Shown: piece by piece, positions 55,201 through 59,591 of the stretch
How positions within the stretch are numbered: position 1 is the first letter of the stretch
Layout of the letters: each line of letters starts with the position of its first letter
Position numbers and translations under genes: made by a program
Assembly (NCBI GenBank): GCA_051294375.1
Contig: CM119266.1
Span: 4,951,770 to 5,015,769 of the forward strand
Reading direction: 5' to 3'
Source: Paraspadella gotoi
Taxonomy: Eukaryota; Chaetognatha
Length of the DNA stretch: 64,000 nucleotides
Notes under the pieces: generated by a model
Seen by the model: only the letters and a program-made list of their open reading frames with translations
Told to the model about the DNA's origin: nothing
The model's database searches: none

Positions 55201-58200
55201 AATAAAAATAAAATTGCTATTACAACGAATTTTTCGTTTCATCTCTAAGATAACTATTCTAAATAGCAAAAAAGAAAGTCAAAATACAATAACTACGAAA
55301 TTTAACTGGCGGCGTACCCCAAGCTTTTTATGCCTTCAAAAATTTCGTCAGAAAGACCAGTAGCCCGAAATTGTATCGCAATGGGTGCACATTACTTTCA
55401 AATCTGTGCCGATCTGTAACGCCTCGGTATATTTTGATCATCACCGACTTAGCTGACAAATATATTCCAGTATTATCTACTAAGAGAAGCCTGCATTGTT
55501 GTTATTGGTTAAGGCAAAAAACTCATTATATTCGAATGTAACCTGTAAATTGTTTATTTATAAATCCCCGCTTGATCCTCTACCCGTTATTTTCTATCTT
55601 TTTTTCATGATTATCCCCGGATTTTTATATCTTTAATTTTACCCGGAATTCCGTATTTATTAAATTCCGTCGATGTTGTTTTGTTTTTTTGTTTTTCGCA
55701 CGGCACCGCTTCCGACGCACGCCGCTTCGATCATCTGTCGCAATATGCTTTCGATTGCGTCCGATCCCTTTGCTCGAATTGAACATCGTCGCGCGGTTAT
55801 ATCTTTTTTCATTCTTTAATAAACGAATCATTTTACTTATTTTATTCGAATCCAATTAATTTAAAATCAAAATTATTCCTATTTTTTCTTTTTTCGAATA
55901 AATTATTCCATAAATCTTGATTTGATCATCTCCTAATTTCTACTTTGATTGATCGCTGTCTTTTTCGTCCGTCCGTCCGCACGTCCGTCCTTCATCGAAT
56001 CCGTATGCCCGTCGGTCGTCCGTCTCCGCCACTCGTTGCGCCCTTCCAACGTCCCCTCTCGGAACCGGCCCGACTCCTCCAGACCCCATGCACGTGTCAC
56101 GTCGGCTTTCGCTCTCCCGGCTCCGGAATCTTCAGCGCCGCCGTCGCAGCCGAGCAGCTTCCGCCGCCGCCTTCCGACGACGAGGACGACGATTCCAGCG
56201 TCTCCTCGTCAACGCCTCGCACGCTGTCTCGCCTGACGTCTTCTTTAGCGTCACCCGACGTTACTCCGGCTTTAACGCCGACTCCAGCGCCCTCTACGCT
56301 CGCCACTCCATCTGCGCTCGCCACTCCCGCCACCCCGGATTCTCATTTCTCGCCTCGGATAGATATCATCCCCGAGACGGCGTCCGAATTCGATCCTTTG
56401 TACGAAACCAGAGGATTAGAATTTCAAGCTCCGGTCGCTCAGATCGCGTACGAGAGTCTTTTGTCCGAGTTTCGATCGCGACCGGACTCGGGAGAGTTCG
56501 GACAAAGGTTCGGGTGGAGAGAGTTTATATAAATGAATTTTTAAAAAAAACGTACATTTATTAGAATCTTTTATTATGTATTTATAACAATTTAGTACAT
56601 AAGAATACAATTTAGTTAAAATGAAGATAAGAAATCAAATTTTGAGAAATTTACCATTTCTATTAAAATTCAACTAAATCTTAAAGGCTATTTCCAAAAA
56701 TATACTTAATATTATTATTAATTAATTAATATTAAATTAAGTTAGATATTTAAAAAAAATTCCCCGAAACCTTTTGTTTTTATCCGAATCTCTCCGACTT
56801 CGCCAGATGTCAGCTCCATCCCGACGACGCCATCTCCTCCTACGCGGGCACGCCCACTTTACGCTCCGTCTCCGTGACGGACCCGCCAAGCGTCAACCGT
56901 CTCCGTCCCCGTCAACGGACCGTCAGCGCCATGCGCGCCGCCGAAGCCTTGGCCTCGCCCACAAATTCCGATCACGTGACTTCAGGTCGGCGTCGTCGCC
57001 GGCGTCACGTGTCTTCATCGGCGTCGGTTCCGTCCTGCATGGCGTCGTCTTCGTCCCCGGAACGGTTGGAAGACACCGGTCTCGGCCGCGGCGCTCCCGT
57101 CGTCGTCCGTTCGCGCCGCGCCAACGATAGGGGGCGTGGCACGAGCGACGCCGTCTCGTCAGACGCGAGATGCACGCATCCACAATTCGAGATTCAGCAA
57201 TGGAGAAGAGGACAAAGGATTTCTGAGAATTTGAGCAGAGTCACCAAGGTCGATTGATTATGACCGTTTTGTCGGGCAGTTTGGTCGGTTGTCGGTCTTT
57301 TGTGTCGGTAGCGTTTTACTTTCGCGTTCACAATCTCACTTGCAAGATCAAGATAAAACACGCATTTGTTTTAGATTGATTTCATAAAACCAGATTTACG
57401 ATGGTATTTTCAAAAATGTTTCGTCATCACAGGCCGTTGTCCTAGTTGTTTTTATTAATTTATAATTTTCAATCAGTAAATATATAGATCACTGAATACT
57501 CACAGAATTAGCATGACACAATTTTCACAATTAATTCTCAAGGTTTATACAGGAAATTCTTATTTCCTCCAATAACACTATCAGCCTCTGATCATTTGTT
57601 TTTTTCTCACTCTTTTTTCCCCGTTCCTTCCTCCATCTCGCGGAGCAGCTCATAAACTCAGCCTTGAGTTCGGGAACAAAAGCTGCTTTGGAAGAAGCGA
57701 AGAAAAAAGACACGCCCGAATCATCGGCGCGGGAGTCCGTGTGCACGGGCGGGGGATCGCCCTCTGCCTCACCTAAGGTAAGTTCTTAGAATTATGTTAT
57801 TGATCAAGAATATTGTTTTAGAAAGAAAATAATATTTGATGTTAATCAATGATCCTTGACAAAGACGTTGTAAAAGTTATCAAGAACAGAATCATGAGCA
57901 TTTTAAATTAATTAGTTAATAATAATGAATGAATGATAATGAATTAGATTATTTAATTAGATTATTTAATTAAATTATGCAAATAATAATAAAAAAAAAC
58001 CCCCAGGGTCGGCGCAAGTCCATGCGTCATTCCATCTCCGGCGAATCGACCGGAAGTGGGCGCGGTCGATCCGGCGAATCTCTCGCCAGTCTGCGCGTCC
58101 GCTCCGCCTCTGACGCTTCCGGCGTTCCGTCCAAAACCGGCGCCGCTATTCGGATGACGCCGCTGGTCAGCGAAGATTCCGAAGGAGCCGTCGACGACGC

Positions 58201-58844
58201 CGAGGAACGCGGCGCTGCTGCGTCGACGTCGCCTGCTGCCGGCGTCGACGATGTGGACGTCGCCGTCGACGAACGAATCGAGAAGCGTCAAGTTGAATGG
58301 AAAGAAGGTGAGGCGATCGGAGGGTGAGGTTAAAGGGAGGGTAAGTTTGTTTCTTCGCTGACCGCGATAAAGAATTTAAGTGATTCAAGAATTTAATAAT
58401 TCTGTTATATTCTGATTAATAGTAGTAATTTTTAATAAAATTAAAAGCCTTCGCGTTTAATTTAGTTTGTTAATGTCTCTATCAACGAATTAATGATAAT
58501 AGTTTGTGAAGTAAGGCGGATTATATGCACCGAGCAATAAATTAATTATTAAGCCAATAAATTAAACCAATAAATTATTGCAATCGCGTTCCATTAGTGA
58601 CTCGATCCGTCAGCGTTAAGCTAAAGAACTCAACACTATAAACGAACGAAACTATAAATAGAAATGATTGATTAATTAATTAAGCTAATTAATTTTTTTC
58701 AAGACATGGACGCCGGCCAATCGACGACGACGCCGGCCGGTGACGCCGGCCAATCAGGCGAAGGCGCCGAAGATCGATGGCAGGAGGAACTCGTCTTTGT
58801 GGGCGATTACAAATCCGACTCGTGTTGGGACAAAACTAGACGAG
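287..58844 (+). CDS. PIEZO: PIEZO mechanosensitive channel, partial, at least 17 exons (22 with the linker exons)
   Basis: PIEZO proteins are very large trimeric cation channels of the plasma membrane opened by membrane tension. Exons, from splice sites and matching phases: 287-410, 566-693, 1134-1250, 1665-1796, 15568-15729, 16336-16540, 17239-17299, 17557-17629, 18569-18652, 18954-19039, 19250-19399, 31725-31782, 32327-32429, 32969-33058, 33685-33847, 34302-34462, 52696-52832, then linker exons 56083-56507, 56807-57248, 57649-57777, 58007-58307, 58704-58844. Family signatures include [24 protein letters not shown]...[16 protein letters not shown] and [12 protein letters not shown], in the order seen in vertebrate PIEZO1. 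The window covers roughly the middle of the protein; N-terminal blades lie to the left and the pore module lies outside. Introns 4, 11 and 16 exceed 12 kb and hold other genes. Identity is firm up to 52832; the last five exons are joined by phase and strand only. Confidence 0.93.
389..545 (+). repeat. Minisatellite made of PIEZO exon 1's end and its splice donor
   Basis: Four units of 40-41 bp. The first unit is the last 22 bases of PIEZO exon 1 plus the donor GTAAGTTAAT. Units 1 and 3 are near-identical, as are 2 and 4, so a two-unit block was duplicated. Each later unit carries a CAG before and a GTAAGT after the exon-like part, so each resembles a 20-base micro-exon. Confidence 0.85.
680..900 (+). 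repeat. Degenerate 35-bp repeat starting at the PIEZO exon 2 donor
   Basis: About five units related to GTGGAGAGATTGTGGGTG. The first unit overlaps the end of exon 2 and its donor (GGGAGAACG then GTGGGTGA). Similarity to the exon end is partial, so the link to the splice site is less certain than at exon 1. Confidence 0.55.
900..1095 (+). repeat. Possible tRNA-derived repeat
   Basis: The stretch contains GGGTTCAATCCC, close to a pol III B box, and TGGCTCAACGCAG upstream, a weak A box. It does not fold into a complete tRNA by eye. A SINE relic is possible; no second copy was noticed here. Confidence 0.25.
1797..2451. other. PIEZO intron 4 start, PPIP5K 3' flank
   Basis: AT-rich intron sequence with runs of TTGTTG near 1810-1880. 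The right part is an interspersed repeat copy. No further coding exon is seen. Confidence 0.6.
2284..2455 (+). repeat. Interspersed repeat, copy A
   Basis: Begins GAAATTGGTACAACCAATAT, continues through CATTTAATAAATAAGCTATC and GGCCTCCATCACTC, and ends CTGCAAGCTTTCAATCAAGA. Related copies lie at 3665-3812, 9346-9545 and 20390-20525, with a fragment at 38119-38146. The type of element is not known to me. Confidence 0.7.
2452..2457 (-). promoter_or_regulatory. Candidate polyadenylation signal of PPIP5K
   Basis: AATAAA on the minus strand, 67 bases beyond the PPIP5K stop codon at 2524-2526. It lies at the edge of an interspersed repeat copy (2284-2455), so the repeat may supply the 3' end signal. 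Cleavage is inferred, not shown. Confidence 0.45.
2524..7111 (-). CDS. PPIP5K: PPIP5K C-terminal phosphatase-like domain exons
   Basis: Exons 7-15. The histidine-phosphatase signature reads [12 protein letters not shown], with Ala where vertebrates have Gly (RHGDRTPKQK); yeast Vip1 also has [10 protein letters not shown]. Further family blocks are [98 protein letters not shown] and [10 protein letters not shown]. The end is compact: about 130 residues after exon 14, finishing in a block resembling the conserved PLETLH helix. Exon 10 adds an Asp/Arg/Ser-rich loop inside the domain. Confidence 0.95.
2524..14119 (-). CDS. PPIP5K: PPIP5K/VIP1 inositol pyrophosphate kinase-phosphatase, complete, 15 exons
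   Basis: This cytosolic enzyme phosphorylates InsP6 and 5-InsP7 at the 1-position to make 1-InsP7 and InsP8, and has a C-terminal histidine-acid-phosphatase-like domain acting on the same products. Exons in coding order: 14119-13759, 13303-13086, 9283-9102, 8509-8404, 8104-7961, 7572-7383, 7111-6923, 6499-6108, 5999-5901, 5463-5163, 4997-4822, 4546-4372, 4084-3864, 3565-3309, 2926-2524. Every phase matches, giving 3,414 bases and 1,137 residues without a stop. That is close to yeast Vip1 and shorter than human PPIP5K1, which has a longer disordered tail. The ATG at 14119 begins the open exon; an ATG at 14032 is an alternative. The gene lies wholly inside PIEZO intron 4 on the opposite strand. 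Confidence 0.96.
3665..3812 (+). repeat. Interspersed repeat, copy B (diverged)
   Basis: Shares the CATTCATTTAATAAAT core and the end CTTGCAAGCTTTCAATCAAG with copy A. The middle is strongly diverged. Lies in PPIP5K intron 13. Confidence 0.6.
6563..6803. repeat. Tandem duplication of about 120 bp
   Basis: The block starting AAAATCGGACGTTAGGTAAA occurs twice in a row with only small differences. Lies in PPIP5K intron 7. Confidence 0.8.
7383..14119 (-). CDS. PPIP5K: PPIP5K N-terminal ATP-grasp kinase domain exons
   Basis: Exons 1-6. After a Pro/Ser/Thr-rich leader come [20 protein letters not shown] (human VVGICSMAKKSKSKPMKEI), then [57 protein letters not shown], the [16 protein letters not shown] strand, [33 protein letters not shown] and [11 protein letters not shown]. 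The Asp and Asn of DVNG are the Mg/ATP-binding residues of this fold and are present, so the kinase site looks intact. The donor of exon 5 at 7961/7960 opens into a degenerate repeat, and intron 2 holds a 44-bp satellite. Confidence 0.95.
7690..7985 (-). repeat. Degenerate repeat at the PPIP5K exon 5 donor
   Basis: On the plus strand, CTCGCATACTAACGTGCATA spans the exon 5 end and donor; CTCGATACTATCGTGCATAT lies beside it, and longer relatives (TGCTTCTCTTCGGCCTCAAT, TGCTTCTTCTTGGCCTGAAT) lie further into the intron. This suggests old expansion from the exon end. The copies are diverged, so the claim is moderate. Confidence 0.5.
9346..9545 (+). repeat. Interspersed repeat, copy C with internal tandem expansion
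   Basis: Starts GAAATTGGTACAACC and ends near GCAAGCTTTTATTACTG. The middle GGCCTCCATTAGACAT block is repeated about three times, making this copy longer. Lies in PPIP5K intron 2. Confidence 0.65.
9740..10295. repeat. 44-bp satellite, about 12 units, rich in ATTGG
   Basis: Units read GATTGGTCGAGATTGGATTC then TTTGATTTCTTTTCGAATGT. Each unit has two ATTGG, which is CCAAT on the minus strand. Divergence between units is low. Lies in PPIP5K intron 2. Confidence 0.9.
10300..13085. other. PPIP5K intron 2, remainder
   Basis: Low-complexity DNA. It holds (CT)n and (GA)n runs near 10830, 11116 and 11274, a GGTCGGAGTAGC repeat at 11484-11540, a purine-rich repeat at 12240-12420, a gap, and a roughly 75-bp repeat with GAAA runs at 12770-12960. 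The long reading frames here are products of these repeats. No convincing exon. Confidence 0.6.
12545..12650. repeat. CAGA/CCGA tetranucleotide repeat spanning an assembly gap
   Basis: CAGACAGACCGA-type repeats flank 18 Ns at 12600-12617. The gap probably reflects an unresolved microsatellite. Confidence 0.85.
14120..15567. other. PIEZO intron 4 end, PPIP5K 5' flank
   Basis: AT-rich with C-runs near 14670. The PPIP5K promoter or a 5' untranslated exon should lie here, but no clear TATA or initiator could be assigned. No coding exon seen. Confidence 0.5.
15568..19399 (+). CDS. PIEZO: PIEZO exons 5-11 of this window
   Basis: Seven exons: 15568-15729, 16336-16540, 17239-17299, 17557-17629, 18569-18652, 18954-19039 and 19250-19399. 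Exon 5 encodes two transmembrane helices around the RRQ turn. Exon 6 has the conserved YLTCLGLP and YPW segment, then [12 protein letters not shown]. Exons 7-9 are short and polar (extracellular or cytosolic loop, poorly conserved). Exons 10-11 return to conserved sequence: [15 protein letters not shown], then [11 protein letters not shown], equivalent to CRSYLDMLKVAVF and RISIFGLGYLL of vertebrate PIEZO1. All junction phases are compatible. Confidence 0.93.
17784..18010. repeat. Long (CT)n microsatellite
   Basis: Near-pure CT over 17784-17872, resuming 17955-18000 and ending in a short CA run. One of the longest of about thirty CT/GA tracts in the window. Lies in the PIEZO intron between exons 8 and 9. 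Confidence 0.9.
19767..24253 (-). CDS. Type II transmembrane C-type lectin-domain protein with Q/N/D-rich tail, 5' end not found
   Basis: Exons in coding order: 24253-23564, 23130-22933, 21797-21635, 21224-21108, 20904-20832, 20316-20101, 19868-19767. All phases match, for 519 residues before the stop. The first exon is cytoplasmic: Gln-rich, then Asp, Asn and His runs. Exon 2 has a basic flank followed by a single hydrophobic helix of about 24 residues ([20 protein letters not shown]), implying N-in/C-out topology, then an acidic stretch. Two exons form an extracellular stalk with helical heptads. The last three and the Cys before them form a long-form lectin fold: [70 protein letters not shown]. 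The sugar/Ca motifs EPN/QPD and WND are not seen. The acceptor at 24253 implies upstream coding sequence. The gene ends 368 bases from a PIEZO exon on the other strand. Confidence 0.88.
20390..20525 (+). repeat. Interspersed repeat, copy D
   Basis: Carries GAAATTGGTTCAAACAATAT, CATTTAATAAATAAGCTATC, AGGCCTCCATCACA and TTCAATCAAAACTATCTCAC. Same orientation as copies A-C. Lies in a lectin intron. Confidence 0.7.
21399..21700 (-). repeat. 91-bp minisatellite made of a lectin exon's end and its splice donor
   Basis: Units start at CTGTTNACATGAGCT at 21399, 21489, 21580 and 21671. The unit contains about 65 bases of the 3' end of exon 21797-21635, the donor GTAAGT and about 25 bases of intron. 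In the middle intronic copy the donor GT is changed to AC; in the farthest copy GTAAGT is intact, so a decoy donor exists about 180 bases downstream of the true one. Confidence 0.85.
21900..22932. other. Lectin intron
   Basis: AT-rich intron with a C-rich tract at 22100-22190. No coding exon seen. Confidence 0.6.
27356..27600 (+). other. GC-rich open stretch, possible plus-strand exon
   Basis: One frame reads [20 protein letters not shown] and goes on into a Pro/Arg/Ala-rich part ([20 protein letters not shown]). Composition differs sharply from the AT-rich surroundings. No matching splice partners in a fitting phase were found. Function unknown. Confidence 0.2.
28198..28486. other. Assembly gap of 289 Ns
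   Basis: Flanked by low-complexity sequence, with CT microsatellites on both sides. No content can be inferred. Confidence 0.95.
30119..30166. repeat. (CT)n microsatellite
   Basis: Near-perfect CT over about 48 bases. It is followed at 30276-30445 by GAC/ACA trinucleotide runs. Confidence 0.9.
31725..34462 (+). CDS. PIEZO: PIEZO exons 12-16 of this window
   Basis: Exons 31725-31782, 32327-32429, 32969-33058, 33685-33847 and 34302-34462. They encode [26 protein letters not shown]...[11 protein letters not shown], a polar loop ending in [27 protein letters not shown], and a charged helix ([20 protein letters not shown]) ending in KDHYE. This is the segment before the beam and clasp region in vertebrate PIEZO1 (EEAGIIWDSICFFFLLLQ). 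Exons 14-16 lie in the first copy of a duplicated block; only this copy keeps the frame and the donors. Confidence 0.93.
33841..34005 (+). repeat. Purine-rich repeat at the PIEZO exon 15 donor
   Basis: Units of GAGGAGAAAAGGATTGTGAT followed by TGGAG begin within the donor GAGGTGAGGAGAAG and recur about four times. Each unit carries GTGATTGG, an inverted CCAAT box. The repeat includes the intron side of the donor. Confidence 0.65.
34436..34690 (+). repeat. Minisatellite made of PIEZO exon 16's end and its splice donor
   Basis: About five to six units of 58-59 bp. Each contains AAAGATCACTACGAGGGTGA, the last codons of exon 16 joined to the donor GTGAGT, then TTTATCATTTGAACGCTGAA. One intronic unit has GTTAGT and one has lost the coding match (CACTAATAG). 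The array recurs in the duplicated block at 40165-40410. Confidence 0.88.
34910..35255. repeat. Inner duplication, first copy
   Basis: Starts at the ATAACATCACAAAGAATGG block and ends at CACCTGCCATTTCAG before 10 Ns. The same sequence follows the gap, and the second 5.5-kb block has it only once, which suggests an assembly artefact. Confidence 0.8.
34935..35105. repeat. 25-bp AT-rich repeat, about 7 units
   Basis: Units of ATATGAAACTTATAATGGAT plus TAATA. Part of an inner duplication with 35266-35538. Confidence 0.85.
35266..35538. repeat. Inner duplication, second copy
   Basis: Repeats 34910-35255 in shortened form with fewer 25-bp units, again ending at CACCTGCCATTTCAG. Confidence 0.8.
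35692..37114 (+). CDS. Unrecognised AT-rich ORF inside PIEZO intron 16, interrupted by an assembly gap
   Basis: An ATG at 35692 opens a frame of about 175 codons ([13 protein letters not shown], then [56 protein letters not shown]) running into Ns at 36216. Beyond the gap another open stretch (36456-37004) reads [20 protein letters not shown], a Lys-rich part, then [20 protein letters not shown] third frame to 37114 has a CxxC ([12 protein letters not shown]) and ends near [14 protein letters not shown]. These may be one protein broken by sequencing error, but I cannot prove it. The translation resembles real protein, mixing hydrophobic and charged residues. No family recognised; candidates are a retrocopied or transposon-borne gene. 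Confidence 0.35.
38710..40187 (+). pseudogene. Duplicated PIEZO exons 14-16 with frameshifts, probably artefactual
   Basis: Copies of PIEZO exons 14, 15 and 16 begin near 38710, 39415 and 40027. Exon 14 lacks three single bases and loses its frame. Exon 15 has an extra T and lacks a G at the donor (GAGTGAGG instead of GAGGTGAGG). Exon 16 has several one-base gains and losses, including one in the KDHYE codons. The matching exons at 32969-34462 are intact, so this copy is not expected to be used. Confidence 0.75.
41118..42428 (+). pseudogene. Second copy of the unrecognised ORF, frameshifted
   Basis: This repeats 35692-37114 with many one-base differences, mostly in homopolymers. The first open stretch lasts 96 codons before a frameshift. 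The copy reads through the place where the first copy has 196 Ns, with only about 90 bases there, so the true gap is shorter than drawn. That stretch includes an in-frame stop in the upstream frame and an alternative ATG start. The downstream half (42109-42428) is identical in both copies. Probably an artefactual copy rather than a biological pseudogene. Confidence 0.5.
43852..45575. other. PIEZO intron 16, between the duplicated block and the LRR gene
   Basis: Contains a roughly 31-bp repeat (AAAATGGAGAAACTGGCGGG) at 44097-44210, a GA tract at 44690-44732 and a CAAGAACACCCCCATTTTTA repeat at 45210-45270. The missing 3' exons of the LRRC20-like gene should lie here but were not recognised. 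Confidence 0.5.
45576..47178 (-). CDS. LRRC20-like leucine-rich-repeat protein, partial
   Basis: Exons 47178-47092, 46373-46230 and 45685-45576, phases 0, 0 and 0-to-2. The first contains an ATG at 47127 giving [12 protein letters not shown], which lines up with the N-terminus of vertebrate LRRC20 (MLKKMGEAVARVARK). Its frame is open upstream, so a longer N-terminus is possible. Then come [53 protein letters not shown] and LKLIDISKN, matching the LRRC20 series LDLAECKLVSFPIGIY, LANNEL, LRELHLEGNFLHRLP and LKAIDLSRN. At least 96 residues are seen; LRRC20 is about twice that. Downstream exons were not found before 43852. Leucine-rich repeats are protein-binding scaffolds; the role is unknown. 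It lies in PIEZO intron 16. Confidence 0.68.
47465..47590 (-). promoter_or_regulatory. Array of CCAAT boxes at 33-bp spacing
   Basis: Tandem 33-bp units near 47471, 47503 and 47536 each carry CTGATTGGTC on the plus strand (GACCAATCAG on the minus), with a fourth damaged unit near 47570. CCAAT boxes of this form bind NF-Y, and multiple boxes about 32-33 bp apart are known from cell-cycle promoters. The array lies about 340-460 bases upstream of the LRRC20-like ATG on the minus strand. A promoter role is inferred from position and motif only. Confidence 0.45.
47893..48069 (-). CDS. Possible exon upstream of the LRRC20-like gene
   Basis: An open stretch between a good acceptor (polypyrimidine then CAG at 48070-48072) and a GTACGA donor. 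One frame reads [20 protein letters not shown] and continues to [19 protein letters not shown] with balanced composition. Its outgoing phase (1) does not fit the phase-0 exon at 47178, so if real it needs another exon between or belongs to another gene. The opposite strand is also open here. No family recognised. Confidence 0.25.
48990..49475. repeat. 16-bp satellite, about 28 units
   Basis: Units of TAGTGAATGATTTAAG with frequent one-base changes, many of which may be sequencing error. Confidence 0.9.
49441..50443. repeat. 1-kb duplicated block, first copy
   Basis: Runs from the end of the 16-bp satellite to a CT tract that stops at 25 Ns (50444-50468). Matches 50469-51455. Confidence 0.88.
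50469..51455. repeat. 1-kb duplicated block, second copy
   Basis: Matches the first copy with many one-base indels. Begins inside the satellite and continues through the same GCGCGGTCCAGCGCGAGAAC stretch into a longer CT tract. Confidence 0.88.
52213..52271. repeat. Long (CT)n microsatellite
   Basis: Near-pure CT over about 59 bases. A further CT tract lies at 51990-52025. Confidence 0.9.
52696..52832 (+). CDS. PIEZO: PIEZO exon 17: [12 protein letters not shown] acidic segment
   Basis: One exon of 137 bases, phase 1 in and 0 out. The preceding exon ends GAG G and this one completes the codon to read [16 protein letters not shown]. The motif IxSGDYxxFExDSxEEEE is a hallmark of animal PIEZO proteins, found in a cytosolic segment. 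An acidic run and a Gly/Lys-rich stretch ending GPLQ follow. The intron upstream is 18.2 kb. Confidence 0.93.
53051..53065. repeat. Target-site duplication, left copy
   Basis: The 15 bases TAACTACGAAATTTA recur exactly at 55290-55304. They bracket the Penelope-like element and define its ends. Confidence 0.85.
53100..53170 (-). ncRNA. Hammerhead ribozyme of Penelope type, intact core, inverted copy
   Basis: Read on the minus strand: CTGATGA, a 5-bp stem II (GACTC/GAGTC) with an extra A beside the core, then GAAA, then the minimal palindromic stem III ACATGT and a cleavage-site A. Minimal type I hammerheads with a 2-bp stem III are known in Penelope-like elements. Stem I pairing is weak by eye. 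Position at the end of the element supports the call; activity is not shown. Confidence 0.7.
53240..54318 (+). pseudogene. Degenerate Penelope-like RT C-terminus plus GIY-YIG endonuclease
   Basis: From about 53270 the reading is [20 protein letters not shown], equivalent to the catalytic YxDDT block, then a frameshift, then [20 protein letters not shown], a strong Penelope-type thumb motif. After further frame changes come the linker [18 protein letters not shown] and the endonuclease: a degenerate GIY strand, [19 protein letters not shown], and the family end [33 protein letters not shown], stop at 54318. Most of the RT (fingers and palm) is missing. Several one-base shifts break the frame. 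Confidence 0.88.
55140..55215 (+). ncRNA. Hammerhead ribozyme of Penelope type, damaged core
   Basis: The plus-strand counterpart at the 3' end of the element. Stem II, GAAA and stem III are as in the other copy, but the core reads TTGTGATGA where the other has TTGCTGATGA, so the conserved C before UGAUGA is lost. This copy is probably inactive. It lies about 100 bases inside the 3' end. Confidence 0.65.
55290..55304. repeat. Target-site duplication, right copy
   Basis: Exact partner of 53051-53065, directly after the 3' tail of the Penelope-like element. Confidence 0.85.
55305..56082. other. Intron between the retroelement and the linker exons
   Basis: AT-rich with GTCCGTCCGT-type repeats near 55967-56030. 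No exon with matching splice sites seen. Confidence 0.55.
56083..58844 (+). CDS. Five plus-strand exons of disordered protein, probably a PIEZO intracellular linker
   Basis: Exons 56083-56507, 56807-57248, 57649-57777, 58007-58307 and 58704-58844, each with AG and GT borders. Incoming phases 0, 2, 0, 0, 1 match outgoing 2, 0, 0, 1, 1, and the first accepts phase 0 from the PIEZO exon ending at 52832. About 479 residues, rich in Ser, Pro, Arg, Thr, Asp and Ala, with no membrane helix. Distinct pieces are [37 protein letters not shown] and [23 protein letters not shown] proteins carry long variable cytosolic linkers after the GDYxxFE segment, which supports assignment to PIEZO. The conserved linker start and next helices (AYQAW, VDGLTRWL in vertebrates) were not found here, so a separate plus-strand gene remains possible. 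Confidence 0.5.
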
Positions 58845-59424
58845 GTATTGGTCACTTTCTTTTATTAGGTGCGCCGCGAGTATTAGCAAAGCATCTCTAT
58901 AATACTTGTCGGTCGGTCGGTCAGTCTTTCTATTTAATTCTGTTTGATAAAAATATAAATAATTTTGATAATATAATATTATTTTAACTAATACTGATGC
59001 TCTGTTAATATAATTTGAGATGCTTGATGTGCTGTTATGTGATCATTGCAAAATTCAATGACTTAACCATAAATTTGTTATTAATTTAAAAAATATAAGT
59101 GAAGAAGGTAATGTGGTGCAACATCTAGAAGTTTTACTTTCTTGTTTTTCTATCTGTTTGATCATGTTCAACAATTTAACTCAATCTATTCATCGTGTTT
59201 TTAAAACAAAAACTCGTTAAAAAACGTTTCTCGAAAGACCGATTTGTTATTAGACTTAATAATATATTAAAACATATTGAAACATGTTTGAGATCAAAAA
59301 ATGGGGTCAGGTTATAGAAGAGAAATTTTGTAGATTTAAATGTATTTAAATGGAATCTCTTTTTCCGTGAAATGTATCCTGGCTGGTTAAGATTTTTTTA
59401 ATTTAGCCAAGAAAGTTGATAATC
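58845..59424. other. Region between the last plus-strand exon and the minus-strand gene
   Basis: AT-rich non-coding DNA. The exon ending at 58844 needs a phase-1 partner, which was not found here or further right in the window. Confidence 0.55.
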
Positions 59425-59430
59425 TTTATT
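59425..59430 (-). promoter_or_regulatory. Candidate polyadenylation signal of the 955-aa protein gene
   Basis: AATAAA on the minus strand about 160 bases beyond the stop codon at 59592. It is the nearest such hexamer downstream. Use is inferred from position. Confidence 0.35.
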
Positions 59431-59591
59431 TTGTAGGAATTTGTAATGTTCAAAGATTGTTACTAGATATTGCTTGAAGAGAAATAGTCGAATTTAAGTC
59501 CCTCCCTGTCATGTCACAATTCTGAATGACCAATCACAATAAAGAATTAATCGAAATCCGCCAATAGAAAGGAGCGAACTTGTTTGCTTCT

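Larger units (their letters stand above)
53066..55289 (+). mobile_element. Penelope-like retroelement, 5'-truncated, with inverted hammerhead ends
   Basis: A 2.2-kb insertion in PIEZO intron 17. It carries the end of a Penelope-type reverse transcriptase and a GIY-YIG endonuclease, has hammerhead-ribozyme sequence at both ends in opposite orientation, and is bounded by a 15-bp direct repeat (53051-53065 and 55290-55304). Penelope-like elements insert through their endonuclease, often truncate at the 5' end, and often carry an inverted partial copy of their terminal sequence; all three features are seen. A short extra tail of about 40 bases lies between the 3' hammerhead region and the target repeat. 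The coding region is broken, so this copy is not autonomous. Confidence 0.9.
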
